Source: Acidobacteriota bacterium (GTDB lineage Bacteria; Acidobacteriota; Thermoanaerobaculia; Multivoradales; JBCCEF01). Taken from it: a stretch of DNA of 64,000 bases. The stretch spans positions 124,001 through 188,000 of the forward strand of contig JBCCEF010000006.1 of assembly GCA_039030395.1 (NCBI GenBank). The letters are read 5' to 3'. The notes under the pieces were generated by a model. The model did no database searches and had not been told where the DNA came from. It was given only the letters and a program-made list of their open reading frames with translations. A program made the position numbers and the translations under genes. Positions 48,845-57,827 of this stretch are shown in pieces. The number at the start of each line of letters is the position of its first letter. Positions within the stretch are counted from its first letter, which is position 1.

Positions 48845-48950
48845 CTCAGGGGGGCTGTTCCAGCCCCCCTCGACCCGAAGAAGTGCGATTCTTCGGGTCT
48901 CACCCCCGTGCGGGGCGCCCCCGAGTCGGCTGCGCCGGTTCGCCGATGCC
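48845..48950 (+). repeat. Multi-hairpin intergenic element, copy c
   Basis: Hairpin 1 is GGGGGGCTG/CAGCCCCCC with loop TTC. Hairpin 2 is GACCCGAAGAA (48872-48882) with TTCTTCGGGTC (48889-48899) around GTGCGA. Then TCACCCCC and a CCCC/GGGG hairpin follow, and GAGTCGGC...GCCGG. Compared with copy d, stem positions change in compensating pairs. It lies between the alcohol dehydrogenase gene and the next propeller gene. Confidence 0.75.
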
Positions 48951-48975
48951 GGCTCACACGAGACTCCCGCCGTCA

Positions 48976-50154
48976 ATGCTTCAGCGAGCTCCTAGAGTTT
49001 GCAAAGCGCTGTGGATCCATTGCATCGCGCTGCTGCTCTGCGCCGCGCCCGCCGCTGCCGACTGGGCGTCGTTCCGCGGCGACTCGTCCCTCACCGGCCG
49101 CGCCGACGCGGCCTTGCCGGAGCGGCTCGAACCGCTGTGGACCTTCCAGGTCGACGATGGCTTTTTTGCTACCGCGGCGCTGGTCGACGGCAAGGTCTAC
49201 GCGCCGGCCTTGGATGGTGTGCTCTACGTTCTCGACCAGGCCACCGGCTCTGAGCTGTGGAGCTACCGGGCGAAGAACGAGATCAAGTCGTCGCCGCTGG
49301 TACGCGAGGGCGTCGTCTACTTCGGCGACGAGTCCGGTGTACTCCACGCCGTCGACGCTGAGACCGGCGGGGCCCGCTGGACCTTCGAGGCCGGCGCCGC
49401 CGTCACCTCGTCGCCCAACCTGGCCGGCGGCTGCCTGCTCTTTGGCGCCTACGACAACAACCTTTATTGCCTCGATCCGGCGAGCGGGAAAGAGCGCTGG
49501 AAGGTCGAAACCCAGAGCTATGTCCACGCTACCCCGGCGGTGTTTGACAACTCCGAGGTGCTGATTGCCGGCTGCGACGGCGCCCTGCGGCGGGTGCGGC
49601 TAAAGGATGGCGAAGAGCTGGGTTCGACTTCCCTCGGCGGATATGCGGCGGCCAGCCCGGCGATCACCGAAGGTGTCGCCGTCGTCGGCACCTTCGAGAA
49701 TCAGGTGCTCGCTGTGGAGGTGGCTTCCGGCGAGGTGCGCTGGACTTACGAAAACCCCGAGCGCGCCTTTCCGTATTACGCCTCGGCGGCCATCGCTGGC
49801 GACCGGGCGGTAGTGGCCGGTCGCGACAAGGCGGTGCGCGCCCTGTCTTTGAAGGACGGTTCGGAACTGTGGAAGCGTTCCTTCCGGGCTCGCCTCGACG
49901 CCTCGCCGGTGGTGGCCGGTGAGCGGGCCTACATCGCCGGCCAGGACGGCAGCCTCCACGCCCTCGGCTTGGCCTCCGGAGAGGTCGCCTGGCAGTTCGA
50001 GACGGGCTCCGCCTTCGACGCCTCGCCGGCGATCGCCGACGGCCGCCTGGTGATTGGCAGTGCCGACGGCACCTTGTATTGCTTCGGAACCCAATCGTCG
50101 TCGGTGGAGTCCAACGACTCCGCGAGCAGGGACAAAACGCGAGCTAGCCGATGA
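48976..50154 (+). CDS. Secreted PQQ-like beta-propeller protein 2
   Basis: A 392-residue protein with a signal peptide (ALWIHCIALLLCAAPAAA) and PQQ-like blades throughout: LDQATGSELWSYRAK, VDAETGGARWTFEAG, LDPASGKERWKVETQ, VEVASGEVRWTYENP, LGLASGEVAWQFETG. The regular eight-fold repeat fills the whole mature protein, as in BamB, but there is no lipobox. ATG 48976 is chosen because the signal peptide starts there; upstream codons overlap the multi-hairpin element. It may hold a quinone cofactor or act as a scaffold. Confidence 0.85.
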   Translation: MLQRAPRVCKALWIHCIALLLCAAPAAADWASFRGDSSLTGRADAALPERLEPLWTFQVDDGFFATAALVDGKVYAPALDGVLYVLDQATGSELWSYRAKNEIKSSPLVREGVVYFGDESGVLHAVDAETGGARWTFEAGAAVTSSPNLAGGCLLFGAYDNNLYCLDPASGKERWKVETQSYVHATPAVFDNSEVLIAGCDGALRRVRLKDGEELGSTSLGGYAAASPAITEGVAVVGTFENQVLAVEVASGEVRWTYENPERAFPYYASAAIAGDRAVVAGRDKAVRALSLKDGSELWKRSFRARLDASPVVAGERAYIAGQDGSLHALGLASGEVAWQFETGSAFDASPAIADGRLVIGSADGTLYCFGTQSSSVESNDSASRDKTRASR

Positions 50155-50221
50155 CCACTTTCCCATCGATCTCTTCGATCCCGCTCCAAAGAATGCGACT
50201 CCCCGGGAGCCCGATCCGATC

Positions 50222-51604
50222 ATGAGCGAATCCACCCATCCCACGATCTCGCCGTCCGACACCGCCCGGCCGGAGCCGGCCACCGCCGGCCATCAGGGCT
50301 CCGAAACCCAGGTGGGGAGCGTCTTCGTTTCCAACTACCCGCCGTTCTCCGCCTGGTCGAAGGAACAGCTCGCGGCGGCCGAAGAGGCCCTCACCGCGCC
50401 GCCCGAAAACGCCGACGAGCCCTTCGGCCTCTACTTGCACCTTCCGTTCTGCCGCAAGCGCTGCAAGTTCTGCTACTTCCGCGTTTACACCGACAAGAAC
50501 AGCGGCGAGATCGGCCGCTACACGGACGCCCTGGCCAAGGAAGTGGAGATCTACGCCGGCAAGCCGGCGCTGGCCGGACGGCCGCTGCGCTTCGTGTACT
50601 TCGGCGGTGGCACGCCGTCCTACATCAGCGTGCGCCACCTCACCGCACTGGTCGAGCGGCTCCGCCAGGCATTCTCCTGGGACGCGGTGGAGGAGGTGAC
50701 CTTCGAGTGCGAGCCGGGCACTCTCACCCGCTCGAAGCTCGCAGCGATCCGGGAACTGGGGATCACCCGCTTGTCCCTCGGCATCGAGAACTTCAACGAC
50801 GCCATCCTGCGGGAAAACGGCCGTGCCCACCTGACCAAGGAGATCGATCGGGTGCTGCCTTGGATCGAGGAACTCGATTTCGACCAGCTCAACGTCGACC
50901 TCATCGCCGGCATGGTCGGCGAGACCTGGGACACCTGGCGCGAGACCGTTGCCCGCACCGTCGACCTGGCGCCGGACAGCGTCACCGTGTACCAGATGGA
51001 GCTGCCCTTCAACGCTCGCTTTTCGCAAAAGCTGCTGGACGGCGAGGGGCTTGAGCAGCCGCTGGCGGACTGGGAAACCAAGCGCGCCTGGAACGACTTC
51101 GCTATCGAGCAGCTCGCCGCCGCCGGCTACGAGGTGTCCTCCGCCTACACCATGATCCGCCCGGGCAAGAAAGCATCGCGCTTCCTGTACCGCGACGCCC
51201 TGTGGCACGGCAGCGATCTGATCGGCACCGGGATCGCCTCGTTCTCTCACTTCCAGGGCGTGCACTTCCAGAACACGGCGAGCTGGGCGGACTACCTGGC
51301 CGGGATTGAGGCCGGAGAGCTGCCTTGGTTCCGAGCCTTCGAGACGGCCGCCGAAGATCGCCTCACCCGGGAACTGATTTTGCAGCTCAAGCTGGGTGAG
51401 ATCTCGCCGGAGTCCTTCGAGCAGAAGTTCGGGGTGGATGTGCTGCGGCGCTACGAGCCGGCCTGGAAGGACCTGGAGGAGCGGGGGATGCTTTCCGTCG
51501 AACCGTCCGGCGCGGTGGAGTTGACCCGCGCCGGCCTGCTGCAGGTGGACTCTTTACTGCCGAACTTCTACGCCGAGACCTATCGCGGCGCCCGCTACAC
51601 CTGA
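50222..51604 (+). CDS. HemW-like radical SAM enzyme
   Basis: A 460-residue radical SAM protein of the coproporphyrinogen-oxidase-like (HemN/HemW) superfamily. The 4Fe-4S motif is LPFCRKRCKFCYF (C-x3-C-x2-C), followed by VYFGGGTPSYIS, EVTFECEPGTL, RLSLGIENFND and DQLNVDLIAGMVGET. A HemN-type C-terminal domain follows. Relatives include heme chaperones, heme-degrading radical SAM methyltransferases (ChuW/HutW) and class C methylases, so the exact reaction is open. The position next to a TonB receptor gene makes heme- or metallophore-related chemistry plausible. Confidence 0.88.
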   Translation: MSESTHPTISPSDTARPEPATAGHQGSETQVGSVFVSNYPPFSAWSKEQLAAAEEALTAPPENADEPFGLYLHLPFCRKRCKFCYFRVYTDKNSGEIGRYTDALAKEVEIYAGKPALAGRPLRFVYFGGGTPSYISVRHLTALVERLRQAFSWDAVEEVTFECEPGTLTRSKLAAIRELGITRLSLGIENFNDAILRENGRAHLTKEIDRVLPWIEELDFDQLNVDLIAGMVGETWDTWRETVARTVDLAPDSVTVYQMELPFNARFSQKLLDGEGLEQPLADWETKRAWNDFAIEQLAAAGYEVSSAYTMIRPGKKASRFLYRDALWHGSDLIGTGIASFSHFQGVHFQNTASWADYLAGIEAGELPWFRAFETAAEDRLTRELILQLKLGEISPESFEQKFGVDVLRRYEPAWKDLEERGMLSVEPSGAVELTRAGLLQVDSLLPNFYAETYRGARYT

Positions 51605-51609
51605 TGCCT

Positions 51610-51760
51610 GCAACCTACTGCGAGGCCGTATGTCATTGAATCTGCTGCGTTATCCACAGTACCTGCTCCTCGACGTACTACAAGTACGCCTTCGTCACAG
51701 AACCCGTGGATGCCTTGCATCTTCAACGACCTACGGTCTCTCGCTACGGTTGCAGATGAG
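51610..51760 (+). repeat. 151-bp interspersed repeat, copy 2
   Basis: The gap-free partner of 12865-13015. It sits between the radical SAM gene and the following propeller gene, 34 bases before the latter's start. The GTACT/AGTAC hairpin is conserved with a changed loop. Confidence 0.75.
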
Positions 51761-51793
51761 CAATGCGGGCAACCCTTGCCGCTTCGGAGAATC

Positions 51794-53056
51794 ATGAGAA
51801 AGCACTTCTGCCTCGCGCTTCTCTCTCTTCTCGCGCTCTGCCTGGCGCCGACCCTGGCGGCCGAGGACTGGCCGCGCTTCCGCGGTCCCGAGGGGACCGG
51901 TATCTCCGCCGAGGCCGGCCTGCTGGACTCCTGGGATGAGGGTGGACCGAAGGAACTCTGGCGCCGGCCCCTGGGGCGGGGCTTTTCCGGAGTGTCGGCG
52001 GTCGGCAACAGCCTCTACACCTTGTTCGCGGACCGCTCCGGCGAGTACCTGGTCAGTCTTGCCACTGCGGATGGTTCTGAACGCTGGCGCTACCGGCTGG
52101 ACGATCTTTACGCCGACAGCCAGGGCGATGGCCCGCGGTCCACTCCGACGGTGAGTGACGGCGTGGTCTACGCTTACGGCGCCCAGAGCATGCTCGCCGC
52201 TGTTGACGCCGAGAGCGGCAAGAAGATCTGGAGCCAGGACCTCAAGAAATCCCTCGGTGCCCGTCCGCCGCGCTGGGGCACCAGCGCCCAGCCGGTGGTA
52301 GATGGTGATCTCCTGCTGGTTGACGTCGGCGGCCGCGATGGCGCTTCCGTTGCCGCCTTCCGCAAGCTCACCGGAGTGCTGGTGTGGTCCGCCGGCAGCG
52401 ACAAGGCCGGCTACTCCATGCCGCTACTTGTGGAGGTGGGCGGAGTGCGCCAGGCGATTTTCTTCACCGCCACCCAGATCCTTGCGGTGCGGCCGCAGAG
52501 CGGCGAGGTGCTGTGGCGGGAGCCCTGGTCCACCAGCTACAACGTCAACGCCGCGGCGCCGATCCTGGTGCCGCCGAGCCGACTGTTCATCTCCTCCGGT
52601 TACGACACCGGTTCGGCCCTCTTCGAGATCGAAACCGAAGGAGACAGGGCCTCCGTCCGCAAGGTGTGGGACCAGCGGCGAATGAAGAATCAATTCTCCA
52701 GCTCGGTCCTCTACCGGGGCGCGATCTTCGGTTTCGACAACTCGATCTTGAAGGCCATCGACCCGGCCACCGGCGAGGAACTGTGGAAGGCCCGCGGGTT
52801 CCAGCACGGTTCCTTGACGGCGGCCGACGGCAAGCTGTTCGTGCTCGGGGAAGGCGGCCGCTTGGCGCTGGTCGAGGCCACGGCGGAGGCCTACCGTGAA
52901 ATCTCGTCCGTCGAGCCTTTCAAGGCCAAAGCCTGGACCGTGCCCACCCTGGCCGACGGCGTGCTCTACCTGCGCAACGAGAGCGAGATCATCGCTCTCG
53001 ACGTCAAGAATTCCGCTTCCACGTCGACTCAACCCTCGGAGACCACCGCCAAATGA
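51794..53056 (+). CDS. Secreted PQQ-like beta-propeller protein 3
   Basis: A 420-residue protein, clear paralogue of the one at 38089: signal peptide (LALLSLLALCLAPTLA), then DWPRFRGPEGTGISAEAGL and blades such as VDAESGKKIWSQDL, VRPQSGEVLWREPW and IDPATGEELWKARG. It has no lipobox. Its stop codon overlaps the start of the TonB-receptor gene, so the two are co-translated. This suggests the propeller works with that receptor in the periplasm. Confidence 0.86.
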   Translation: MRKHFCLALLSLLALCLAPTLAAEDWPRFRGPEGTGISAEAGLLDSWDEGGPKELWRRPLGRGFSGVSAVGNSLYTLFADRSGEYLVSLATADGSERWRYRLDDLYADSQGDGPRSTPTVSDGVVYAYGAQSMLAAVDAESGKKIWSQDLKKSLGARPPRWGTSAQPVVDGDLLLVDVGGRDGASVAAFRKLTGVLVWSAGSDKAGYSMPLLVEVGGVRQAIFFTATQILAVRPQSGEVLWREPWSTSYNVNAAAPILVPPSRLFISSGYDTGSALFEIETEGDRASVRKVWDQRRMKNQFSSSVLYRGAIFGFDNSILKAIDPATGEELWKARGFQHGSLTAADGKLFVLGEGGRLALVEATAEAYREISSVEPFKAKAWTVPTLADGVLYLRNESEIIALDVKNSASTSTQPSETTAK

Positions 53057-55188
53057 CCTCGACCTTTCTTCTACGCCGCGCCGTTCTCGCCGGCGCTTGT
53101 ACTCTATTGTTGGCTTTTCCTCTAGCGGCTCAGGATCCTGAAGCGGAGACTGAAGAGTCCACGCCATACCTGGTGGAGGGCGGCGAAGTGCGGGTGGAGG
53201 CCGACTTGCCCTGGGTGCCGACTTCCAATACCGTCGCCGCCAAACTGCCGCTGACCCTGGAGCGCACCCCGGCAAGCGTCGCCGTCATCCCGATCGGCCT
53301 GTTCGAGGATCAGGGGGGTCAGGTGCTGGGCGACGCGCTGGAGAATGCCGCCGGCCTCAATGTGCAGACCGGCAACGGGGTGTTCGATTTCTTCGTCGTG
53401 CGGGGGCTCGATTCGATCTCCTCAGGGCTCATCCTGACGGACGGTGCGCCGGAGCCGGAAACCACCTTCTACCAGCTCTACAACGTCGAGCGGGCGGAGG
53501 TCTACCGCGGCCCGACGGCCTTCCTCTACGGCGGCAGCCCGCTGGGCGGCACCGTCAACCTGGTGCGCAAGCAGCCGCTGCCGGCCTCCTTCGGCCGGGT
53601 GGGAGTGGGTGCCGGCAGCTTCGGCACCCTCGAAGGCACTTTCGATGGCAACGTCGCCGCCGAGGACGGCCGCTGGAGCTTCCGCCTGAACGGCCTGTGG
53701 CGCGAAACCGACGGCTACCGCGACGACAAGGCGATGGAGACGGTGTCCTTCAACCCGGCCTTCACCTGGCGGCCGAGCGACGATCTGTCGATCAACGTCA
53801 ATCTCGAGCGACTGGAGATCGACGGCGAGAGCGATGCCGGCCTGCCGCTGTTGTTCGACGGCCGCGGCGGCGCTTCGCTCGCGCCGGTGCCGCGGGAGCG
53901 TTCCTACCAGTCGCCCTTCGACGTCTCCGACCAGACCCTCGACCGCGCCCAAGTGGACATCGAGCGGCGCTTTGGCGACCGCTTCCGGCTGCGCGACAAG
54001 GTGTACTTCCGCAACCTCGACTGGGACTCCAAGGGCACGGTGTTCAACGGTGTTTTCCCGCTGCCCATGGGTAATCTGGTGGTCAGCCGCAGCCTGCTGC
54101 TGCTGGACGACGAACAGACCCTCTTTGGCAATCAACTCGAAGGCATTGCCGAACTCACCACCGGCCGGGTCGAGCACTCGCTGCTGGTGGGATTCGAAGC
54201 ATCGCAGCTTGAAGACACCTTCACCTTCGACGTGGCGGCGCTACCGGAGATCGATCTGTTTGCGCCGGTGGAGGGCTCGCCGGCTTCCCTCGATCAGCTC
54301 TTCCGCATTCCTGGCCAAGGCCGCTCGGTAGATGCCCGCAGCCGGGTGCTGGCGCCCTATGTGGTGGACCAGATGCGCTTCGGCGAGCGCTTCGAGCTGC
54401 TCGTCGGCCTGCGCTTCGACCGGGTGGACTTCGAGGACGATGCTTCCGGTGCTTCGCGCGACGACGACGAAGTTTCGCCAATGATCGGCGCCGTCTTCGC
54501 CGCCACCCCCAAGGTCACCCTCTACGGCAACGCCGGCCAGGCCTTCGCGCCGCCGTCGACCTTCGCTACGGACGCGAGCCGGGTTCCGGAAGAAAGCCAG
54601 CAGGTGGAGGCCGGGGTGCGCTTTTCCGGGCCGGTGGAGGGGAGCGTCGCGGCCTTCCGCCTGGAGCGCGAGAACATCGCCATTCCGGTGGGTTTCGGCG
54701 CCGAGCGGCAGGTGGGCGACCAGCAGTCCGAAGGCCTGGAGGTGGAGCTGCGCGGCGATCTGCCCACCGGCACCCGCTGGCTCCTCTCCTACGCCTACAC
54801 CGACAGCGAGATGACCCGCTTTTCCGAGCTGGTGTTCTTCTCGCCGGTGCTGCCGCCGCTGCTGCTCGACTACTCCGGCAACCGCGCGCCCTTCGCGCCG
54901 GAGCACTCGGCGCGGGCGTGGTTCAGCCACCGTTGGGGCAACGGCTTCGGCGCCGCCCTGGGCGGCCGCTACCTGGGCGAGCAGTTCATCGACGAGGACA
55001 ACGTCTACGCCATCGACGATTCCCTGGTCGCCGACGCCTCGCTGTTCTACGAGCGCGGACCTTGGCGCCTACGTCTTCACCTCGACAACCTGACCGATGA
55101 GGATGTGCTGACCCGCGGCTTCCAGAACACCTCGGTGATTCCCACCGCCGGTTTCTCGGCCTTCTCGTCCTTTGATTTTCGGTTCTAG
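53053..55188 (+). CDS. TonB-dependent siderophore-type receptor
   Basis: A 711-residue outer-membrane receptor. Signal peptide (TLLLAFPLAAQ), plug domain (~45-175) with the ERTPASVAVIP segment, RGLDSISSGLILTDGAPEP and VYRGPTAFLYGGSPLGGTVN, then a beta-barrel of alternating strands ending in the aromatic FSSFDFRF. The plug pattern is that of siderophore receptors (FhuA/FecA-like). The ligand is unknown. Translational coupling to a propeller gene and proximity to a HemW-like enzyme and a halogenase-like flavoprotein suggest a metallophore-, heme- or quinone-type ligand. Confidence 0.92.
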   Translation: MTSTFLLRRAVLAGACTLLLAFPLAAQDPEAETEESTPYLVEGGEVRVEADLPWVPTSNTVAAKLPLTLERTPASVAVIPIGLFEDQGGQVLGDALENAAGLNVQTGNGVFDFFVVRGLDSISSGLILTDGAPEPETTFYQLYNVERAEVYRGPTAFLYGGSPLGGTVNLVRKQPLPASFGRVGVGAGSFGTLEGTFDGNVAAEDGRWSFRLNGLWRETDGYRDDKAMETVSFNPAFTWRPSDDLSINVNLERLEIDGESDAGLPLLFDGRGGASLAPVPRERSYQSPFDVSDQTLDRAQVDIERRFGDRFRLRDKVYFRNLDWDSKGTVFNGVFPLPMGNLVVSRSLLLLDDEQTLFGNQLEGIAELTTGRVEHSLLVGFEASQLEDTFTFDVAALPEIDLFAPVEGSPASLDQLFRIPGQGRSVDARSRVLAPYVVDQMRFGERFELLVGLRFDRVDFEDDASGASRDDDEVSPMIGAVFAATPKVTLYGNAGQAFAPPSTFATDASRVPEESQQVEAGVRFSGPVEGSVAAFRLERENIAIPVGFGAERQVGDQQSEGLEVELRGDLPTGTRWLLSYAYTDSEMTRFSELVFFSPVLPPLLLDYSGNRAPFAPEHSARAWFSHRWGNGFGAALGGRYLGEQFIDEDNVYAIDDSLVADASLFYERGPWRLRLHLDNLTDEDVLTRGFQNTSVIPTAGFSAFSSFDFRF

Positions 55189-55225
55189 GGGCCGCGATAG
55201 AACCGCCGGCTTGGAATGAACTTCT

Positions 55226-56515
55226 ATGAGTGACAACAGGATTCTGGACTACGACGTCATCGTCATTGGCGGCGGTCCCGCCGGCGCCACCGCCGCGACC
55301 CTGGTCGCCGATGCCGGCTATCGGGTGCTCTTGGCCGAGCGCAACGACGGCCCGGTGTTCAAGATCGGCGAGTCGCTGATGCCGGCGACCTACTGGTCCC
55401 TGGAGCGCCTCGGGGTGCTCGAGCGGATGAACGAGAGTGCCTTCCCGAAGAAGTACTCGGTGCAGTTCTTCAACCGCCACGGCAAGGGCGCGTCACCCTT
55501 CTACTTCTTCGAGTCCGACGACCACGTGAGTTCCCAAACCTGGCAAGTGGAGCGCAGCCAATTCGACGGCATGCTGCTCGACAATGCGCGGGATAAGGGG
55601 GTAGACGTGCGGTTCTCCTCTCCCGCCAAGGACGTGCTTTTCGACGGCGACCGGGCTTGCGGCGTGCGTCTGGAGCTGGACGGCGGCGAGGCCCGGGACG
55701 TCTCCTGCCGGGCGGTGATCGACGCCAGCGGCCAGCGTGCCTTGCTCTCCCGCAAGTTGCGCATCAAACAGGACCATCCCTGCCTGCGCAACGCCTCCTA
55801 CTTCACCCACTTCGCAGGGGCAAAGCGCGACGAGGGCCTCGACGAAGGAGCCACCCTCATCCTCCACACGGAGAATCAGGACTCCTGGTTCTGGTTCATC
55901 CCGCTGCCCGGCGACGTGGTGAGCGTGGGGGTGGTGGGCTACGTGGACTACCTGCTCAAGGGCAGGCCGGCGGATCCGCAGCGGGTGTTCGACGAAGAAC
56001 TCGCCAAGTGCCCGGCGCTCCACCCCCGCCTCGAAGGTGCGCGGCAACTGCGCGAAGTGCGGGTGCTCAAGGACTTCTCCTACCTCTCCGACCAGATGGC
56101 CGGCGACGGCTGGCTGCTGGCCGGCGATGCCTTCGGTTTTCTCGATCCGATCTATTCCTCCGGCGTCTTCCTGGCTATGAGGTCCGGTGAAGTAGCGGCC
56201 GATGCGCTCCTCGCCGGTTTCGCCGAGGGCGATCTGTCCGCCGCCAGTCTGCGTCGCCACGAGGCCGAGTACGTCGCCGGCATGACCGCTATCCGGCGCT
56301 TGGTGTACGCCTTCTACGACAAAGGCTTCTCCTTCGCCCGATTCTTGAAGCGCTTCCCGGATTGCCGCGAGCCGGTGGTCGACCTCCTGGTGGGCAACGT
56401 CTACCGCAAGCCGGTGGATCACCTGATCACCGCCCTCGACGCCTTCCAGGGCCGCGGCGCCGGCGCCCCGGTGGCGAAATCGGCCCGGGCTTCCGCTCCT
56501 CCCAGCCCGGCATGA
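55226..56515 (+). CDS. FAD-dependent halogenase-like oxidoreductase
   Basis: A 429-residue flavoprotein of the tryptophan-halogenase/geranylgeranyl-reductase type. The FAD motif is DVIVIGGGPAGATAATLVA, followed by KIGESLMPATYWSLERLG. The W-x-W-x-I-P motif of flavin-dependent halogenases occurs as WFWFIP (residues ~221-226). The second FAD motif GWLLAGDAFGFLDPIYSSGV is typical. It may halogenate or hydroxylate a phenolic or carrier-bound substrate, or be a reductase; chemistry is not decided by sequence. The stop codon overlaps the next gene's ATG. Confidence 0.85.
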   Translation: MSDNRILDYDVIVIGGGPAGATAATLVADAGYRVLLAERNDGPVFKIGESLMPATYWSLERLGVLERMNESAFPKKYSVQFFNRHGKGASPFYFFESDDHVSSQTWQVERSQFDGMLLDNARDKGVDVRFSSPAKDVLFDGDRACGVRLELDGGEARDVSCRAVIDASGQRALLSRKLRIKQDHPCLRNASYFTHFAGAKRDEGLDEGATLILHTENQDSWFWFIPLPGDVVSVGVVGYVDYLLKGRPADPQRVFDEELAKCPALHPRLEGARQLREVRVLKDFSYLSDQMAGDGWLLAGDAFGFLDPIYSSGVFLAMRSGEVAADALLAGFAEGDLSAASLRRHEAEYVAGMTAIRRLVYAFYDKGFSFARFLKRFPDCREPVVDLLVGNVYRKPVDHLITALDAFQGRGAGAPVAKSARASAPPSPA

Positions 56516-57816
56516 GGATCGCCTACATCGCTGCCGGCGCCGCGGGCATGTACTGCGGCACCTGTCTGCACGACAACACCTTGGCGGCGGCACTGATCGA
56601 AATGGGCCACGAGGTGGCCCTGGTGCCGATCTATACCCCGATGCGGACGGATGAGGAAAACGTCAGCGAAAATCGGGTGTTCTACGGCGCCGTCAACGTC
56701 TACCTGCAGCAGAAGTCGGCTCTCTTCCGCCACACTCCAGCGTTCTTCGACCGCCTGCTCGACCGGCCGGCGCTCCTCGAACAGGTTTCCAAGCTGGGCG
56801 CCTCGACGGACGCCGGCGAGCTGGGTGACTTGACCCTTTCGGTCCTGCGCGGGGAGGAAGGTCACCAGGCCAAGGAGCTCGAAAAGTTGATCGCCTGGCT
56901 CGAAGACTTCCAGCCGGATCTGGTGCAGCTCACCAACGCCATGCTCTTGGGGATGGCGCCGGCCATTCACCAAGCCCTCGGCGCACCGGTGGTCTGTGGC
57001 CTCACCGGCGAAGATCTTTTTCTGGACTACTTGCCGGAGCCGTCCCGCGGCCGGGTGGTCGAAGAACTGCGCCGCCGGGCGGGCGACGTCGAGGCCTTCA
57101 TCGCCAGCAGCCGGTACTACGCCGAAGAGACCAAGGAGCGCCTGGGGATCCCGCCGAAGAATCTGTTCGTTGTGCCCCTCGGGGTGCGGTTGAGCGATGT
57201 CGGGCCGGCGGCGACGCATGCACCGGGAGATTCGCCGACCATTGGCTTTCTGGCGCGCCAGTGTCCCGAGAAGGGGCTGCATCACCTGGTCGAGGCCTTT
57301 CGGCGGCTCGCGTCGGAGACCGCCATGAGCCCCCGCCTGGCGATCGCCGGCTATGTCGGCCCGCGGGACCGAGAATTCGTTGCCGGCCTGGAGCGACGGG
57401 TGGAGGAATGGGGCCTGGCGGACCGGGTGACCTTCCACGGCGAGGTGGACCGCCAGGGCAAGCTCGACTTCCTCTCCGGCCTCGATATTCTCAGCGTGCC
57501 GACGGACTACCGCGAAGCCAAGGGCCTGTATGTGCTCGAAGCCCTGGCCCACGGTGTGCCGGTGGTGCAGCCGCGCCACGGTGCCTTCCCGGAGATGGTG
57601 CAGGCCACCGGCGGTGGGGTGTTGACGGATCCTGGATCCATCGACGACCTGGTCCACGGCCTGCGGCGCTTGGTGGAGAACCACAGTTTGCGAGCCGAAC
57701 TCGGCCGCCGCGGCCGGGACATGATCCAGCGCCGTTTCCACGCCGCGGCGATGGCCGAAGAAACCCTGGCGGTGTACCGCAGCGTCCAGCAGAGTCGAAC
57801 GGCGGCCGCGGTCTAG
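56512..57816 (+). CDS. GT4-family glycosyltransferase
   Basis: A 434-residue GT-B glycosyltransferase. The N-terminal AAGMYCGTCLHDNTLAAALI forms the acceptor-side glycine-rich loop, and the donor half contains IGFLARQCPEKGLHHLVEA and REAKGLYVLEALAHGVPVVQP (family 4 E-x7-E). It likely adds a sugar from a nucleotide donor to a lipid or small molecule. It overlaps the flavoprotein gene (ATGA) and is the last gene of the coupled operon, followed by a multi-hairpin element. Confidence 0.88.
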   Translation: MRIAYIAAGAAGMYCGTCLHDNTLAAALIEMGHEVALVPIYTPMRTDEENVSENRVFYGAVNVYLQQKSALFRHTPAFFDRLLDRPALLEQVSKLGASTDAGELGDLTLSVLRGEEGHQAKELEKLIAWLEDFQPDLVQLTNAMLLGMAPAIHQALGAPVVCGLTGEDLFLDYLPEPSRGRVVEELRRRAGDVEAFIASSRYYAEETKERLGIPPKNLFVVPLGVRLSDVGPAATHAPGDSPTIGFLARQCPEKGLHHLVEAFRRLASETAMSPRLAIAGYVGPRDREFVAGLERRVEEWGLADRVTFHGEVDRQGKLDFLSGLDILSVPTDYREAKGLYVLEALAHGVPVVQPRHGAFPEMVQATGGGVLTDPGSIDDLVHGLRRLVENHSLRAELGRRGRDMIQRRFHAAAMAEETLAVYRSVQQSRTAAAV

Positions 57817-57827
57817 GGCGGCCCGAT

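Noticed and set aside
48976-50154. BamB assignment for the propeller proteins
   Set aside because: No lipobox cysteine and no bamA/engA neighbours; the plain PQQ-like propeller label is safer.
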